A stretch of 64,000 nt of DNA from Yarrowia lipolytica (taxonomy: Eukaryota > Ascomycota > Dipodascomycetes > Dipodascales), in NCBI RefSeq assembly GCF_001761485.1, contig NC_090771.1:2356001-2420000 (forward strand). Reading direction: 5' to 3'. A program made the position numbers and the translations under genes. Positions 62,568 to 64,000 of the stretch are shown here, piece after piece; position 1 is the stretch's first letter, and each line of letters opens with the position of its first letter. The notes under the pieces are model-generated. The model saw only the letters and a list, made by a program, of their open reading frames with translations, had not been told where the DNA came from and searched no databases.

Positions 62568-64000
62568 ATGAAGTTCACCACACTCGTTCTCCTCACGGCA
62601 GTCTTGCAACAGGCCAAGGCTCAGAACGTCATTGCCGATGGCGCCATCGACGGCTTCTCCAACGGAGTCATTTCCGCCCACAACTCCGAGATCAACGACG
62701 CCCAGGCCAAGTCTGAGGTCGATCAGCTCGTCAAGTACATTGCCTCCAACCCTTTCATCTACGACATTCTTGACCAGGCCGGAAACTCGGTGCTAGTCGG
62801 CTTCGATACTGACTCTTTCCCTGCCTTTGTCACAGCTGTTATCAACTCTGCTAATTCCTACGAAGAATCTCCCGACTTTACCACAGCTCGTTCGCTCATC
62901 TCTCAATACCTGCCTCACTACAACGTCCAGCAGGCCATTAGCAACGTCCAGAGCGAGAACACCCTGTACTGGAACCTGTTCACCGCCAATGTGAAGTCTT
63001 TCACTACCGACGCTGGCGTCGCAAGCGCTGTTTCCTCCGGTTCTGCCCGTGTGTCCAAGCTCTTCTCCGACCTGGGTATCTTTGCTACCCCCACAGGTGA
63101 CACCTCTGCGACTCCTACTTCTGCCGTACCTACCACTTCAGCTTCTCCTCCTTCTTCCTCAGCCGCTCCTTCTTCCTCAGCGGTGCCTTCTTCTTCCGCC
63201 GCTCCCTCTTCTTCAGCCACTCCTACTTCCTCTGAAGCTCCTTCCAGCAGTGAAGCAGTCTCTTCTACGCCCCCTTCTTCCGAGGGCGTTTCTTCCACCG
63301 CCGTCTCTTCCACCGCCGTCTCTTCTGAGACTCCTTCTTCATCCACTTCTCAGGGCAACCTCTCTTCGACTGGAGCTTCTTCTTCTCAGGCCCAGTTCAC
63401 TTCTGAGACCCCTATTTCTACCGAGACTGGCTCGTCTGCTGTCTCTTCTGGCTCGTCTGCTGTCTCTTCTGGCTCCTCCGCTGTCTCCTCCGGCTCTGAT
63501 GTCTCATCTGAGGCTTCTGCCACCCCCACTTCCTCTGGCGCCTTCGTCACTGTGACTTCTGTTGAGTCTATCACCTCCACAGTTGTCCAGACAATCACCC
63601 ACTGCAGCGACAACAAGTGTGTCACCCCCACCATCTCTCTTACCACAGTTGTGCCCACCAACCCCGGCATCACCACCATCAAGACCGTTGTGGAGGGCGT
63701 CACGCTCACCATAACCGTTCCTTGTGATACCACTACAGCAGGTCCTGAGCCTCAGCCCACTACTGAGGTAGTTACCTATCTGCCTACTACTATTGTTGTG
63801 GGTTCACAATCTTTGGTCGTGACACCCGAACCTGAAACCGTGACCTACTTCCCTACCACTCAGGGCAACAACAACCCCCAGCCTACAAACGGCGGTAATC
63901 AGGGAAACCAGGTCACTACTGTTGTTGGTCCTCAGCCCACCAACACGGACTCTACTACCTACATCACCCAGGTCATCACCCAGACCCTGACCCACTGCGA
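62568..64000 (+). CDS. Ser/Thr-rich cell-wall (adhesin-like) protein, N-terminal part
   Basis: The frame is open from the ATG at 62568 to the window edge (477 codons), so the C-terminus is missing. A signal peptide MKFTTLVLLTAVLQQAKA (1-18) is followed by a compact domain (19-170) rich in Asn, Ser and Phe (NVIADGAIDGFSNGVISAHN). A long Ser/Ala/Thr/Pro stretch (about 175-320) follows, with SSSAAP and SGSSAVSS units, which should be heavily O-mannosylated. Then come Thr/Val modules with paired cysteines (TITHCSDNKC, TITVPC) and TTEVVTYLPTT-type repeats, like those of fungal adhesins. A GPI signal is expected beyond the window. It shares the modular plan of the gene at 51-1952, but the N-terminal domains differ. 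A leader ending in ATCTCAACA precedes the start. Confidence 0.9.
   Translation, partial: MKFTTLVLLTAVLQQAKAQNVIADGAIDGFSNGVISAHNSEINDAQAKSEVDQLVKYIASNPFIYDILDQAGNSVLVGFDTDSFPAFVTAVINSANSYEESPDFTTARSLISQYLPHYNVQQAISNVQSENTLYWNLFTANVKSFTTDAGVASAVSSGSARVSKLFSDLGIFATPTGDTSATPTSAVPTTSASPPSSSAAPSSSAVPSSSAAPSSSATPTSSEAPSSSEAVSSTPPSSEGVSSTAVSSTAVSSETPSSSTSQGNLSSTGASSSQAQFTSETPISTETGSSAVSSGSSAVSSGSSAVSSGSDVSSEASATPTSSGAFVTVTSVESITSTVVQTITHCSDNKCVTPTISLTTVVPTNPGITTIKTVVEGVTLTITVPCDTTTAGPEPQPTTEVVTYLPTTIVVGSQSLVVTPEPETVTYFPTTQGNNNPQPTNGGNQGNQVTTVVGPQPTNTDSTTYITQVITQTLTHC
63380..63500 (+). repeat. In-frame Ser-rich tandem repeat (SGSSAVSS)
   Basis: Copies of a TCTGGCTCGTCTGCTGTCTC unit encode S-G-S-S-A-V-S about three times between 63430 and 63495, within the Ser/Thr-rich stalk. 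Near-identical DNA indicates recent duplication and probable length variation between strains. Confidence 0.8.

Noticed and set aside
63049-63555. 168-codon Leu/Pro-rich plus-strand frame in the terminal cell-wall gene
   Set aside because: Out-of-frame reading of the Ser/Thr-rich coding repeats; the frame from 62568 has a signal peptide and modular structure.
1-64000. CRISPR arrays, operons, bacterial regulatory elements
   Set aside because: The sequence is eukaryotic; the short tandem repeats present have no spacer structure.

Overview
The window looks like chromosomal DNA of a hemiascomycete yeast, most probably Yarrowia lipolytica or a close relative. Evidence for this: about 20 genes spread over both strands at roughly one per 3 kb, mostly intronless and separated by long intergenic spaces. 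The two introns I could model have a GTGAGT donor and a CTAAC branch point placed directly before the CAG acceptor. Protein families are ascomycete (WOPR regulator, Pol32, Nop16, Kap114, Sfm1, Cue3, GPI cell-wall proteins). No operons, CRISPR arrays, rRNA or complete tRNA were seen, and no transposon or virus-like element could be recognised with confidence.

Layout, left to right. 0-2 kb: a GPI-anchored cell-wall protein on the minus strand. 4.5-7.7 kb: divergent BUD31 (spliceosome) and a TMEM184/DUF300 membrane protein. 7.7-14.9 kb: a 7.2 kb space without a convincing gene, holding a dense cluster of CACGTG sites and a T/G-rich skewed block. It ends at a WOPR-family master regulator (14867-16417) whose frame is scrambled in a short patch. 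16.4-21 kb: mostly empty, with a long GA microsatellite. 21-27.4 kb: ATX1 copper chaperone (two exons), a QTRT2-like protein, NOP16 and PMI40. 30.5-33.3 kb: a small secreted helical protein, a 102-aa disordered protein and a 59-aa putative mitochondrial protein. 35.9-49.7 kb is the gene-dense core: POL32, TAD1, a two-exon ankyrin protein, KAP114, a DUF1772 membrane protein, CUE3/ASCC2 and SFM1. 49.7-62.5 kb is sparse, with one diverged methyltransferase-like gene (56909-58189). The window ends inside a second Ser/Thr-rich cell-wall protein.

The genes do not form one pathway. Links that can be drawn: PMI40 supplies mannose-6-phosphate for the mannosylation and GPI anchoring that the two cell-wall proteins need; TAD1 and the QTRT2-like protein both belong to tRNA-modification families; NOP16, SFM1 (Rps3 methylation) and CUE3 (ribosome quality control) all act on ribosome biogenesis or function. 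The most interesting points are the long E-box-rich region before the WOPR gene, the short frame-scrambled patch in that gene, the loss of zinc cysteines in the QTRT2-like protein, an overlooked 59-aa mitochondrial-type ORF, and a 90-nt hairpin in the 50-52 kb gap.
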